Program-made: the position numbers and the translations under genes
Shown here: piece after piece, positions 1 to 8,629 of the stretch
How positions within the stretch are numbered: the first letter of the stretch is position 1
Layout of the letters: every line of letters starts with the position of its first letter
Assembly (NCBI RefSeq): GCF_042849255.1
Contig: NZ_AP026866.1
Span: forward strand, 3,410,001 to 3,474,000
DNA: 64,000 nt
Direction of reading: 5' to 3'
DNA from: Oceaniferula spumae
GTDB taxonomy: Bacteria > Verrucomicrobiota > Verrucomicrobiia > Verrucomicrobiales > Akkermansiaceae
Notes under the pieces: model-generated
Told to the model about the DNA's origin: nothing
What the model saw: the letters and a program-made list of their open reading frames with translations, nothing else
The model's database searches: none

Positions 1-432
1 ATGGATGGTTTTCAGATCGAGTCGACCGCTAGCAAGCTCCGAGCGGATGAATTCCCTGAAGCTCGGATCCAGCTCATAGGTCTGGCAAAATGGATGTGAA
101 TGCCGCCCCGATCCGATAGCGCAGCCGCCCCAGACACTCAGACCCATGGTGTAGTATGGTGAGCCTTGGGAAAACTGCCACTCGTGCTGGTGGTCGCTCT
201 GGAAAAAGTCATCGTACAGGTGTGATCTTCGGACTTCGGTATTGCGAGGGCTGAGAGGAATCGAGGCAGTGTGCCAGAATCCGAGCCGCCACTGCAGAGC
301 ATTCTGCATCGACCGGCATTGAACACAGTGCGATGTCTTTCGGTCTTTGAATACGAGCACCCCGGCAAGTAGTGAAACGAAGAGGACTGAGATAATGAAG
401 TATTTCTTCCTGCGTATCTTGGGCCTTCTCAT
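1..432 (-). CDS. Membrane-anchored hypothetical protein, C-terminus cut off by the window edge
   Basis: The frame is open from an ATG at 432 down to base 1 without a stop, so at least 144 residues are present. The N-terminus is very basic (Arg/Lys in most of the first ten positions), followed by a hydrophobic stretch at about residues 11-28 that looks like a signal anchor. A Cys-Val-Gln-Cys pair follows at 36-39, then a region rich in aromatic, His and Gly residues. It starts 18 bases after the stop of the SNF2-type gene on the same strand, so the two are probably co-transcribed. I do not recognise the family and assign no function. The CxxC could bind metal or form a disulfide, but that is only a possibility. 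Confidence 0.6.
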   Translation of the reverse strand, partial: MRRPKIRRKKYFIISVLFVSLLAGVLVFKDRKTSHCVQCRSMQNALQWRLGFWHTASIPLSPRNTEVRRSHLYDDFFQSDHQHEWQFSQGSPYYTMGLSVWGGCAIGSGRHSHPFCQTYELDPSFREFIRSELASGRLDLKTIH

Positions 433-450
433 GTAGTTCGATGCTAGAGG

Positions 451-3147
451 TTACTGAATTGGGGCCAGAAGATTCGTTAGCACATCGTCGTCCAGCTTCA
501 AGGTATTGAGCGAGGCTGTTAGGATGGAGTCTGAGATGCCGGCTTTCTTTTCCTGCATCTGCTGGATGCGTTGTTCGACGGTGCCTTTGCAGATGAGTTT
601 GTGGACGAAGACCGGCTTGTCTTGGCCTATTCGGTAGGCGCGATCTGTCGCCTGATTCTCAGCGGCGGGGTTCCACCAGGGATCGTAATGGATCACGGTA
701 TCAGCATTGGTCAGGGTGAGTCCTGTGCCTCCGGCTTTGAGGGAAATGAGGAAAACTTCGGCTTTTCCTGCTTGGAAATCCTCCACCAAATCCTGCCGGT
801 TTTTCGTAGCTCCAGTGAGCTTGAGGTAGCTGGTGTTTTGCTCGATTAGATAACGCTCGATGATGTCTAACATCGAGGTGAACTGAGAAAATAATAACAC
901 GCGCCGCCCTTCCTCTTTCAAAGTGGTGAGCAGCTCAGTGAGGTAGTCGAATTTGGCCGAGCTTTGATGATTCAGATTCCCGTCATCATCTTTGGAAACA
1001 AGACGAGGATGACAGCAGATCTGCCTGAGTTTCAACAGGGCATCGAGAAATACCATCTGCGCTTGCTGCCCGCGGATGGCCAGAGCTTGGCGAACATTTT
1101 TATCCATGGTGGCACGTACCGTTTCATAAAGATCCTGCTCACTTTCACCGAGTTCGATGAGGTGGGGGATTTCGGTTTTAGGCGGTAGCTCGGTGGCGAC
1201 TTGGTCTTTGGTCCGGCGGAGGATCAGCGGGCCTACTTTCTGGGCGAGGGCATCGGCGCGTTGCTGGTTGCCGTCTTTTTCGATGGGGTTGCGGAAAGTG
1301 TCTCTGAATGAATCGCTGCTGCCTAACAATCCGGGCATGAGGAACTCGAATAAACTCCAGAGTTCACCCAAGTGGTTTTCTACCGGGGTGCCTGAGAGGC
1401 AGACTCGGTGGCGCGACTGCAGTTCCTTCACAGCGGTCGTGACCTGTGCCCCTGGGTTCTTGATGTGCTGGGCTTCGTCGAGAACTAACAGGTGAAACGG
1501 CTGGGCGGAAAGTGATTCGAGGTCTCGGTGAAGTAGGGCGTAGGAGGTGAGGGCGAGGTCACAGTCGGAAAGTTGGCCGAAACGCAGGTGGCGATCCGAG
1601 CCCTGCAGGATCACAACCTTGAGCGACGGCGCAAATTTGGCGGCTTCGCGTTGCCAGTTTTCCACCACACTGGTTGGTGCCACCACGAGGTTTGGTAGGG
1701 TGTTTCCCTTTTCTTTCTCTGCAAGGATGTGGGTCAGAGTTTGCATGGTTTTTCCCAAGCCCATGTCGTCGGCGAGGATTCCGTGCAGGCCATTGTTGGC
1801 GAGAAATTGCATCCACTGGAACCCTTCCTCCTGGTAGCTACGTAGCTCGGCTTTCAGCGTGGCGGGGATTGGAGTAGATGCCTTGTTAGGTGTCTGGATG
1901 GCGAGGGAGAGGGTTTTGATTTCCTCGGGTGGCTGGCTTTCCAAGTCCTGCTCCAGTATTTCAACCACAGCTGCTGCTTCGACTTTGTGCAGGCGCATGG
2001 CTTTGCCGTCGAATTTGAAATCCATGAGCTCACCGAGGTGGGTGAGGATGCGACGGAAACGTCCGACTGGTAAGGTCAGCCCTCGGCCGTCGGGGAGAAA
2101 GATCAGGAACTGCTGCCCGTCTGGCAAGTCCTTGGTGATTTCAAGGAAATTGTATTCCACCAGCGTGGCGAGGATCGGCTGGAGTTCGAGCTGTTCTCCA
2201 TCGACCTCAAACCCAGTCGAGAGGTGAAACCATCCGCGACCTTCTTCGACGATTTCGGCTTTCCATGTGGAGGCGTTGAACACCAGAGGCTTGTGCCCGA
2301 TGTCAGGTGCCAGAGTCACTTTCCAGCCGCGTTTTTCAAGAGCTGCGATGCCTTCATGGCGGAAGCGTTGCCAGTAGAGCGATGGCTGCCACTGCTTCGA
2401 ATCAGGAGCCCAAAGTGTGCTGATTTCTTTTGGAGTATGGAGCTTTTTGAGTGAAACAGGCGGCTGCCCGGCTCCGGGGACGAGGTCGAGAGCGTAGAGG
2501 GTGTTTAATGCCGTGATCTCGGCGGCGCGATTGCGGGGACGGGCGATGTTGCCGGCGGGATCGAGGGCAAATGTTTGTTTGCCGTAAATGGCGACGGCTG
2601 TGGCGTAGGTCTCTGGCAGCCAAGGGAAATCGTCGTTGTTAGAGCGACGTTTGACGTGCAGGTGGAAGCTGACCTCTGTGGCGGCAGGTGGGACGGGGGG
2701 ATTCTCTGGAGCAAGCGGCTGGCTCGGTGTGGGGGTGTTTTCCGGCAGTTCACCGAAGGCCTTTTCGAGTCGGTTTGGCCGACTGAGATGTTCCATGACT
2801 GCCGCAGAATGCATACAGCAGGAACGCACCGAACACGAGCAGGAGGTGTCGAGCTGTAAGCTGCCGTTTTCCTCCCAAAAAGCCAAGGCGCTCTCGTCTG
2901 GGTGACCATCCGGATCGATCACGCTGCCGACCACTTCGATGTCTCCGGTGTCCAGCACTTCGGCTTTGGCGGAAGTGACACGTTTGGCGCGGGCGGTCTT
3001 GAATCCGGCGGCGAGAACGGTGTCGGAAAAGAGGCTTTTCCAATCGCCGGATGCAAGGTATTCGCGGAGGTCGTCGATGCCTGGAGGGTCAGTCACGTGC
3101 TTGTCATAACCATCGGCGAGGGCGTTGACACGGATGTTTTCATTCAA
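451..3147 (-). CDS. SNF2-family DNA-dependent ATPase with N-terminal SWIM zinc finger
   Basis: This 898-residue protein has a SWIM-type zinc finger at about residues 103-113 (C103, C105, C111, H113), a middle region of about 300 residues typical of bacterial SNF2 proteins, and a two-lobed helicase core from about residue 430. Visible core motifs are GLGKT (463-467, Walker A), a DEAQH box, SGTPVEN (motif III) and the motif VI region with QATDRAYRIGQ. Members of this family move along double-stranded DNA or remodel protein-DNA complexes rather than unwind strands; bacterial relatives such as RapA act on stalled RNA polymerase. The exact role of this SWIM subgroup is unknown. The ATG at 3147 gives a full-length family member. 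A cut-off hypothetical gene follows 18 bases downstream, and murG is divergent. Confidence 0.92.
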   Translation of the reverse strand: MNENIRVNALADGYDKHVTDPPGIDDLREYLASGDWKSLFSDTVLAAGFKTARAKRVTSAKAEVLDTGDIEVVGSVIDPDGHPDESALAFWEENGSLQLDTSCSCSVRSCCMHSAAVMEHLSRPNRLEKAFGELPENTPTPSQPLAPENPPVPPAATEVSFHLHVKRRSNNDDFPWLPETYATAVAIYGKQTFALDPAGNIARPRNRAAEITALNTLYALDLVPGAGQPPVSLKKLHTPKEISTLWAPDSKQWQPSLYWQRFRHEGIAALEKRGWKVTLAPDIGHKPLVFNASTWKAEIVEEGRGWFHLSTGFEVDGEQLELQPILATLVEYNFLEITKDLPDGQQFLIFLPDGRGLTLPVGRFRRILTHLGELMDFKFDGKAMRLHKVEAAAVVEILEQDLESQPPEEIKTLSLAIQTPNKASTPIPATLKAELRSYQEEGFQWMQFLANNGLHGILADDMGLGKTMQTLTHILAEKEKGNTLPNLVVAPTSVVENWQREAAKFAPSLKVVILQGSDRHLRFGQLSDCDLALTSYALLHRDLESLSAQPFHLLVLDEAQHIKNPGAQVTTAVKELQSRHRVCLSGTPVENHLGELWSLFEFLMPGLLGSSDSFRDTFRNPIEKDGNQQRADALAQKVGPLILRRTKDQVATELPPKTEIPHLIELGESEQDLYETVRATMDKNVRQALAIRGQQAQMVFLDALLKLRQICCHPRLVSKDDDGNLNHQSSAKFDYLTELLTTLKEEGRRVLLFSQFTSMLDIIERYLIEQNTSYLKLTGATKNRQDLVEDFQAGKAEVFLISLKAGGTGLTLTNADTVIHYDPWWNPAAENQATDRAYRIGQDKPVFVHKLICKGTVEQRIQQMQEKKAGISDSILTASLNTLKLDDDVLTNLLAPIQ

Positions 3148-3194
3148 ATGCGCGAAAAGGTAAGAAAAACAGGGATTTGAAAGGTATTTAAGGA

Positions 3195-3223
3195 TTGCTG
3201 ACTAACTCCCTTTTCCGCATAAT
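3195..3223 (+). promoter_or_regulatory. Candidate sigma70-type promoter for the murG cluster
   Basis: TTGCTG at 3195-3200 and CATAAT at 3218-3223 are separated by 17 bases and lie 38 bases before the murG ATG, in the gap between divergent genes. This is a match by eye only; no transcript data are available. Confidence 0.35.
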
Positions 3224-3261
3224 GCCGCCGATCGCGAGGATCCCCGAATTTACTATCCAAC

Positions 3262-4344
3262 ATGTCTGAGAAAAAGAAGGTCATCATCGCCTGTGGAGGC
3301 ACAGGCGGGCACTTGTTCCCGGGCATCGCTGTCGCTGAAGAACTCGAGCGCCGAGGCCATGAGGTGCTGCTGCTGATATCTGAGAAAAAGGTCGATGCAC
3401 AGGCGTCGAAAAAATACGGTAATCTCAAATTCCGCACCGTTCCAGCCATCGCGAAGCCATCGACGCTGTCGCCAAAAATGATCCCATTCCTTTTCCGCCT
3501 CTGGAGCACCGTCAAACAGTGCAAAGGCATCCTCAAGGAGCAGCAGGCAGACATCGTGCTCGGCATGGGCGGATTCACATCCCTTCCACCGGTGCTCGCC
3601 GGAAAAAAAATGGGGCTGGCCACCTTCGTTCACGATTCCAATGCTCTGCCTGGAAAAGCCAATCGACTCACTGCGCGCTGGTGTCGGAAGGTTTTGTTAG
3701 GATTTGATGCGGCCAAGAAATATTTCCCCAACTCAGAGACAACCATCACAGGCACTCCAGTGCGTAAGGAGTTGGAACAACTTCCCAGCCAAGAGCAAGC
3801 TCGCGCGAAATACGGTCTCGAACCCGGAGCCAAAACCGTGTTGGTCATGGGAGGTAGCCAAGGCGCGAAACATCTCAATACTCTGATCGTAGAAGCGGCC
3901 AAGGCGATGCCTGAAGTTCAATTCCTTCACATCACCGGTGCCTCCGATCACGATCGCGTGCTGGAGCTTTCCAAGGGCCGAAAAGGTTACCACGTCCTAC
4001 TGTTCTGCGATGACATGCCCTCTGCCTACGCCGCCTGCGATATGGCGGTGTGCCGATCCGGAGCATCCAGTATGACGGAACTTTCATACGTCGGTATGCC
4101 ATCGGTGTTAGTGCCTTACCCATACGCCGCTGATGACCATCAGACATTCAATGCCAAGGTGTTCGAGGATGCCGGAGCCGCCGTGCTGCGACAAGAGTCA
4201 GACATGGACGCCGGATCGTTGGTCGCCGATATCACCCGCATCACCGAAGAGCCTGCCGTCTGGCAGGAAATGAAAAAACAAGCCGATGCCCTTGCCGAGA
4301 AAGACGCATCGGGCAGGATCTGTGATGTGATTACCGGCATCTAA
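3262..4344 (+). CDS. murG: MurG, lipid II-forming GlcNAc transferase
   Basis: MurG transfers N-acetylglucosamine from UDP-GlcNAc to lipid I at the inner face of the cytoplasmic membrane, giving lipid II. The 360-residue length matches the family. The N-terminal GGTGGH loop (residues 12-17) binds the lipid-linked acceptor. The C-terminal half has GGSQGA and the UDP-GlcNAc motif with RSGASSMTE followed by a PYPYAADDHQ segment. It is the first gene of the dcw cluster and is followed 29 bases later by the murC-murB fusion. The usual order ftsW-murG-murC is kept on the downstream side, but the gene upstream is a divergent SNF2 ATPase, so the cluster begins at murG here. Confidence 0.96.
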   Translation: MSEKKKVIIACGGTGGHLFPGIAVAEELERRGHEVLLLISEKKVDAQASKKYGNLKFRTVPAIAKPSTLSPKMIPFLFRLWSTVKQCKGILKEQQADIVLGMGGFTSLPPVLAGKKMGLATFVHDSNALPGKANRLTARWCRKVLLGFDAAKKYFPNSETTITGTPVRKELEQLPSQEQARAKYGLEPGAKTVLVMGGSQGAKHLNTLIVEAAKAMPEVQFLHITGASDHDRVLELSKGRKGYHVLLFCDDMPSAYAACDMAVCRSGASSMTELSYVGMPSVLVPYPYAADDHQTFNAKVFEDAGAAVLRQESDMDAGSLVADITRITEEPAVWQEMKKQADALAEKDASGRICDVITGI

Positions 4345-4373
4345 CGAATCTTTCCCCCACTCCTCCCCGTTAC

Positions 4374-6677
4374 ATGAAAATCGAAGAACTCAGTCAACGC
4401 CTCACCGATCGAGAGAATCCGGTGCATGTACATCTCATTGGCGTTGCCGGGTCTGGCATGAGTGGGCTCGCATTGCTTTTGTTAGGTATGGGTCACAAGG
4501 TTAGCGGTTCTGATCGTGTAACCAGTGGCGAAACCGAGCGCATGCAGGGACTGGGTCTTGTGTTTTCCAGTCCGCACCGCGCTGATGAAGTTCACGGAGC
4601 AGATGTGGTGGTTTATTCCTCCGCCATTCGCGAGGAGAATGTCGCCCGTGCTGAAGCGCGTGAGAAAGATATTCCATGTATCCGCCGCGCAGAGTGCTTG
4701 GCCGCGATTCTACACACCCGCAATGGCGTGGTTATTTCCGGAACCCACGGAAAGACAACGACGTCCGCCATGTGTGCCCACGTTTTGCGCCGCGGAGGTA
4801 TCAAGCCATGTCACTACGTAGGTGCCGAGATTCCCGTGTTAGGCAGTAACGCCCACTGGGAGGAAACCGCCGAGTTGATGGTCGCCGAGGGTGATGAAAG
4901 CGACGGAACTCTGGCCCTCTATCAGCCGGAGCACTGTGTGGTTCTCAATGTCGAAGAGGAGCACTTGGATTTTTATTCCGGTATCGATCACATCAAGGAT
5001 GTTTTCAACACGCTGCTGGATCAAACACGCGGAAATAAAATTCATTTCTCTGGATGCCCTGTAGCCAGCGAGCTTTGCTCAGGCCGCGAGGGTGCCATTT
5101 CCTACGGCTGGGAAAATGCCGACTTTGTCGCCAGTGACGTCCATGAGACCGGAGGAACCGTCACTTTCGATGTGACCAAACGTGGGGTGCTGTTAGGTCG
5201 GGTGGAGCTAGGTATCCCAGGGCGTCACAATGTGCTGAATGCGCTAGCTGCGATTGCTGTGGCCGATGCTGCCGGGGTTGATTTTCAACTGGTCGCCCGA
5301 GCTCTCGGAACATTCGCTGGTGCCCGCCGCCGATTTGAAAATAAGTATCTCACCAAGAAACTGCGGATCATCGATGACTACGGTCATCACCCCACCGAGG
5401 TGGCTGCGACCTTGCAGACTGCTCGTTCCTTGAAACCGGAGCGTCTGGTCGTTGTTTTCCAACCACACCGTTACAGCCGCACTCAGAAGCTGGCTGATGA
5501 TTTTGGAAAAGCGCTACAAGCAGCCGACCGAGTTTTTGTCACCGATATTTACCCAGCGAGCGAGCTGCCCATCGAAGGCGTCACAGCGCAGACCATCGTC
5601 GATGCTGTGAAGGCAAACGGCGACACCCGTGCGGATGTGGTCGGAGCCGTGAAAAATGCACATCACCTCGTAGGCAATGCTCTCGAAGATGGTGATCTTC
5701 TCATCACGCTCGGTGCTGGTAATATTCATGAAATCGGCACCAAGATCGCTCGTGATATGACGGTGTTAGAAGAGATGATGCGCTACGTTGGCGACGGTGC
5801 CGCTGATGCGAAACTCTATGAGCCGATGCGCCGTCACACCACGATCCTCTGTGGTGGTCCTGCTCAGTTTTGGGTGGAGCCACACAGTCACGATGCCTTT
5901 GCCAGCCTAGTCGATTATTGCAGAGAACGGGGGATTCCGCAGCGCGTGGTCGGAAGAGGGTCAAACTTGTTAGTGCGCGACGGTGGCATCCGTGGTGTCG
6001 TCATTCATCCATCAGGTGGCGTATTTTCGAATGTAAGCGTAGAGGGTGATGTGGTCACCGCTGGAGCTGGAGCCAGATTTAAGAAAGTCGCCAGCGTTGC
6101 AGCTGCCCACGGACTAACAGGGATGGAGTGGATGGAAGGTATTCCCGGCAATGTGGGCGGAGGTCTTCGCATGAATGCCGGCGCTATGGGCACGGAAACC
6201 TTTGATCAAGTTGTTAGCGTCACGTTTCTCGATGAAGACGGTGGAATCCGCGAACGCACTCGCGATGAAATCGAAGCTCACTATCGCAACGTGCCGGAAC
6301 TACGGCGCAACTTCGCTCTGGAAGCCAAGTTCCTGGGCAAGAAAGCGGATGCCGAGGCTATTGAGGCTCGCATGGAGGAGTCGAAAAATAAACGTCGCTC
6401 GTCTCAGCCGATTGCCGCTAGTGCGGGTTGCATTTTCAAAAACCCGAATGACATTCCCGCCGGAATGTTGGTCGATGAGTTAGGTCTTAAGGAGGCGTCC
6501 GTTGGAAAAGCAATGGTCTCCGAGGTGCATGGCAATTTCATCGTCAACACCGGCAAGGCCAAATCCGGAGACGTCTTGGGTCTGATCGATAAGATCCGCG
6601 CTGAGGCTAAAAGCCAGCGAGACATCACCATGGAAACCGAGGTGCAGATCATCGGTGAAGACGATTTTACTTTTTAA
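4374..6677 (+). CDS. murC-murB: MurC-MurB fusion: UDP-MurNAc--L-alanine ligase and UDP-GlcNAc-enolpyruvate reductase
   Basis: One 767-residue frame holds two cytoplasmic peptidoglycan enzymes. Residues 1 to about 460 are MurC: a nucleotide-binding GxAGSGMSG loop, the ATP-binding GTHGKTTT at 123-130, EEEHLDFY, DDYGHHPTE and FQPHRYSRT. Residues from about 480 are MurB: GRGSNLLVRDGG and GIPGNVGGG of the FAD-binding domain, then a C-terminal substrate domain. The MurB product, UDP-MurNAc, is the MurC substrate, so the fusion joins consecutive steps, although their order in the polypeptide is reversed. At the position of the catalytic Ser in the usual GSxFKNP motif this protein has Cys686 (GCIFKNP). 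No stop or frameshift separates the halves. ddl starts 12 bases downstream. Confidence 0.95.
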   Translation: MKIEELSQRLTDRENPVHVHLIGVAGSGMSGLALLLLGMGHKVSGSDRVTSGETERMQGLGLVFSSPHRADEVHGADVVVYSSAIREENVARAEAREKDIPCIRRAECLAAILHTRNGVVISGTHGKTTTSAMCAHVLRRGGIKPCHYVGAEIPVLGSNAHWEETAELMVAEGDESDGTLALYQPEHCVVLNVEEEHLDFYSGIDHIKDVFNTLLDQTRGNKIHFSGCPVASELCSGREGAISYGWENADFVASDVHETGGTVTFDVTKRGVLLGRVELGIPGRHNVLNALAAIAVADAAGVDFQLVARALGTFAGARRRFENKYLTKKLRIIDDYGHHPTEVAATLQTARSLKPERLVVVFQPHRYSRTQKLADDFGKALQAADRVFVTDIYPASELPIEGVTAQTIVDAVKANGDTRADVVGAVKNAHHLVGNALEDGDLLITLGAGNIHEIGTKIARDMTVLEEMMRYVGDGAADAKLYEPMRRHTTILCGGPAQFWVEPHSHDAFASLVDYCRERGIPQRVVGRGSNLLVRDGGIRGVVIHPSGGVFSNVSVEGDVVTAGAGARFKKVASVAAAHGLTGMEWMEGIPGNVGGGLRMNAGAMGTETFDQVVSVTFLDEDGGIRERTRDEIEAHYRNVPELRRNFALEAKFLGKKADAEAIEARMEESKNKRRSSQPIAASAGCIFKNPNDIPAGMLVDELGLKEASVGKAMVSEVHGNFIVNTGKAKSGDVLGLIDKIRAEAKSQRDITMETEVQIIGEDDFTF

Positions 6678-6689
6678 TTAGAAACGATA

Positions 6690-7607
6690 ATGGACAAACA
6701 ATTACTCATCGCCGTCCTCATGGGTGGCCCGGGCTCCGAACGTGAAGTCTCACTGGCATCTGGAAAGGCTGTGTTAGAGGCGCTTCAAGGTGAGGGGCTG
6801 AATGCTGTCGGTGTAGACGTCACCACTCGTGAGATCAACCTGCCGGAGGGCACGGGGCTGTGTTTCAACGTGATCCACGGAACCTTCGGCGAAGACGGTG
6901 ACATGCAGCAGATTCTTGAGGATATGGGTGTGCCATATACCGGAGCAGGGATCGAAAGCAGTCGTCTCGCATTTGATAAAGTCGCCAGTAAAGCTGTGTT
7001 CGTTGATAACAACGTGCCGACTCCTGTTTCCGAAATTGTCGATTGCTCAGCCGGAGCCAAGCTTCCGGAGATGCCGCTGCCTTACGTAGTCAAACCACCA
7101 CGCGAGGGATCCAGCGTTGGAGTTCACATCGTGCAGACAGAAGAGGAAGCCATGTCAGCTATGGAAGATGCGGCCAAGTATGGCGATGAGGTTCTCGTCG
7201 AGCAGTTTGTCCAAGGTAAGGAGCTTACTGTGGGTGTCCTTGCGGATGAAGTTTTACCAGTCATTCACATCGCTCCACGCAGCGGATTTTACGATATGAA
7301 TAACAAATACCCGTGGCTTAACAACGATGGCGGCACAGACTACTACTGCCCCGCTGATCTGAGTGAGGACATTACCAAGAAGGTGCAAGACGCGGCACTG
7401 GCTGCGCACCGCGCTCTCGGGTGTGAGATTTATTCCCGTGTCGACGTTCTCTTGGATTTTGATGGCAATCCTTACGTTCTCGAAGCCAACACCATTCCCG
7501 GTATGACGGCTAGCAGCCTGCTTCCGAAAGCAGCCAAGGCAGCTGGGTATGAGTTTGGGCCGCTGTGTCAAAAAATCGCCGAGCTATCCCTCGCAGAAAG
7601 GAGTTAG
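6690..7607 (+). CDS. ddl: Ddl, D-alanine--D-alanine ligase
   Basis: Ddl joins two D-alanines with ATP for the end of the peptidoglycan stem peptide. The 305-residue length is normal for the short DdlB type. Visible signatures are the N-terminal GGPGSEREVS (family motif with the Ser/Glu), GTFGEDG, the ATP-grasp segment PREGSSVGV and the C-terminal EANTIPGMT with the Mg/D-Ala site. It starts 12 bases after the murC-murB stop and its own stop is 5 bases before ftsQ, so these genes are almost certainly one transcript. Confidence 0.96.
   Translation: MDKQLLIAVLMGGPGSEREVSLASGKAVLEALQGEGLNAVGVDVTTREINLPEGTGLCFNVIHGTFGEDGDMQQILEDMGVPYTGAGIESSRLAFDKVASKAVFVDNNVPTPVSEIVDCSAGAKLPEMPLPYVVKPPREGSSVGVHIVQTEEEAMSAMEDAAKYGDEVLVEQFVQGKELTVGVLADEVLPVIHIAPRSGFYDMNNKYPWLNNDGGTDYYCPADLSEDITKKVQDAALAAHRALGCEIYSRVDVLLDFDGNPYVLEANTIPGMTASSLLPKAAKAAGYEFGPLCQKIAELSLAERS
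7596..7603 (+). promoter_or_regulatory. Shine-Dalgarno sequence that decides the ftsQ start
   Basis: AGAAAGGAG ends 9 bases before the ATG at 7613. It is one of very few clear ribosome binding sites in this window, and it favours that ATG over an in-frame upstream start at 7565 that would overlap ddl. Confidence 0.6.
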
Positions 7608-7612
7608 AAACT

Positions 7613-8599
7613 ATGTCACTTTTCAAACCACGCAAAAAGACCACCCGTTCGCCACGCGTCGCGCGCCGCAACGGTGATCTGCAAAAACTCCACATCAAGG
7701 TGAGCTCCCCGCGCATCGTGATGATTCAGGTGATGCGTGGTTTTGCAGCTTCTGCGAAAGTGGTGATGTTCCTGTCCCTGATCGGTTTGATCTGTTGGGG
7801 TGCTTGGCGAGGTCTGCAGCACCTGTTTTTAGGGAATGAAAAATACAAACTGCAAGAGATCGAGTTGCAGACAAATGGCCACGTCAATCACGCCAGAGTG
7901 GTCGAGGTCGCAGGGATCGATCTGGAGTCCAGTATCTTCGCGATCGATGCCGATGATGTGCGTGATAGTTTGAAGGCTCTGCCGGAAGTGGTCGACTGCC
8001 AGGTGGAACGACGGCTGCCAGGCACTCTCAAAGTGCAAATCAACGAACGCGTGCCCGTCGTCTGGCTGGAGTGTGAGTCTCTCGGTTATCCCGGTCGCGA
8101 GCAAGGAGGGGTGCTTGCTGATAAGGATGGTATCACCTTCCCCTGCGAGGGCCATATGTGGAATTCTTCGAGAGACCTGCCTGTGATCGTGGTGAAGAAT
8201 GCCACGTCGAGTTCTTTCGTGCACGGCAGCAAGATGAAACATACTGAGGTCATGCGAGCACTTCATCTCATCGGGCTATTCAGTTCAGGAAACGTCCGCG
8301 CCGAATGGCAGGCGGAACGGATCATTCTGGTAAATGACTATTCACTGGAAGCGATCTGTAATGATGGCACACATGCTATTTTCGGTATGTATGATCACGA
8401 TCGTCAGATCAGTGATTTCATCAGTATCTGCGAGCATAGCTTGCGGACTCGCCGCGCAATCGAACACATCAATCTCATTCCCAGGAAAAATATCCCCGTC
8501 AAATTTGCTGGGGATCCCGTGCTCATCAAACCACACCGTAAGCCGGTTCCTGTAGATCCGGATGTTCGCGAGATCGACTCGATTCTCGACCGCAATTAA
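7613..8599 (+). CDS. ftsQ: FtsQ-like cell division protein with POTRA domain
   Basis: FtsQ is a bitopic membrane protein that recruits FtsL/FtsB and later divisome parts. From the ATG at 7613 the protein has 328 residues: a basic cytoplasmic N-terminus, one membrane segment at about residues 50-66, then a periplasmic POTRA domain with the family pattern around the hydrophobic strand, 'LPxVxxCxVERRLPGTLKVQINER'-like region (about residues 125-150) and a C-terminal beta domain. Sequence conservation in FtsQ is low, so the call rests on this architecture and the position between ddl and ftsA. A Shine-Dalgarno sequence supports the start. Confidence 0.88.
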   Translation: MSLFKPRKKTTRSPRVARRNGDLQKLHIKVSSPRIVMIQVMRGFAASAKVVMFLSLIGLICWGAWRGLQHLFLGNEKYKLQEIELQTNGHVNHARVVEVAGIDLESSIFAIDADDVRDSLKALPEVVDCQVERRLPGTLKVQINERVPVVWLECESLGYPGREQGGVLADKDGITFPCEGHMWNSSRDLPVIVVKNATSSSFVHGSKMKHTEVMRALHLIGLFSSGNVRAEWQAERIILVNDYSLEAICNDGTHAIFGMYDHDRQISDFISICEHSLRTRRAIEHINLIPRKNIPVKFAGDPVLIKPHRKPVPVDPDVREIDSILDRN

Positions 8600-8629
8600 T
8601 ATTCTATCTCAAGATCTAACTTGTTCAGT

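Noticed and set aside
138..368. A 76-residue open frame on the minus strand
   Set aside because: It is in another frame of the longer open gene that runs from 432 to base 1, which has a credible N-terminus and membrane segment.
571..3180. Many plus-strand open frames over the SNF2 gene
   Set aside because: They are antisense shadows of a clear 898-residue family member, with no family features of their own.
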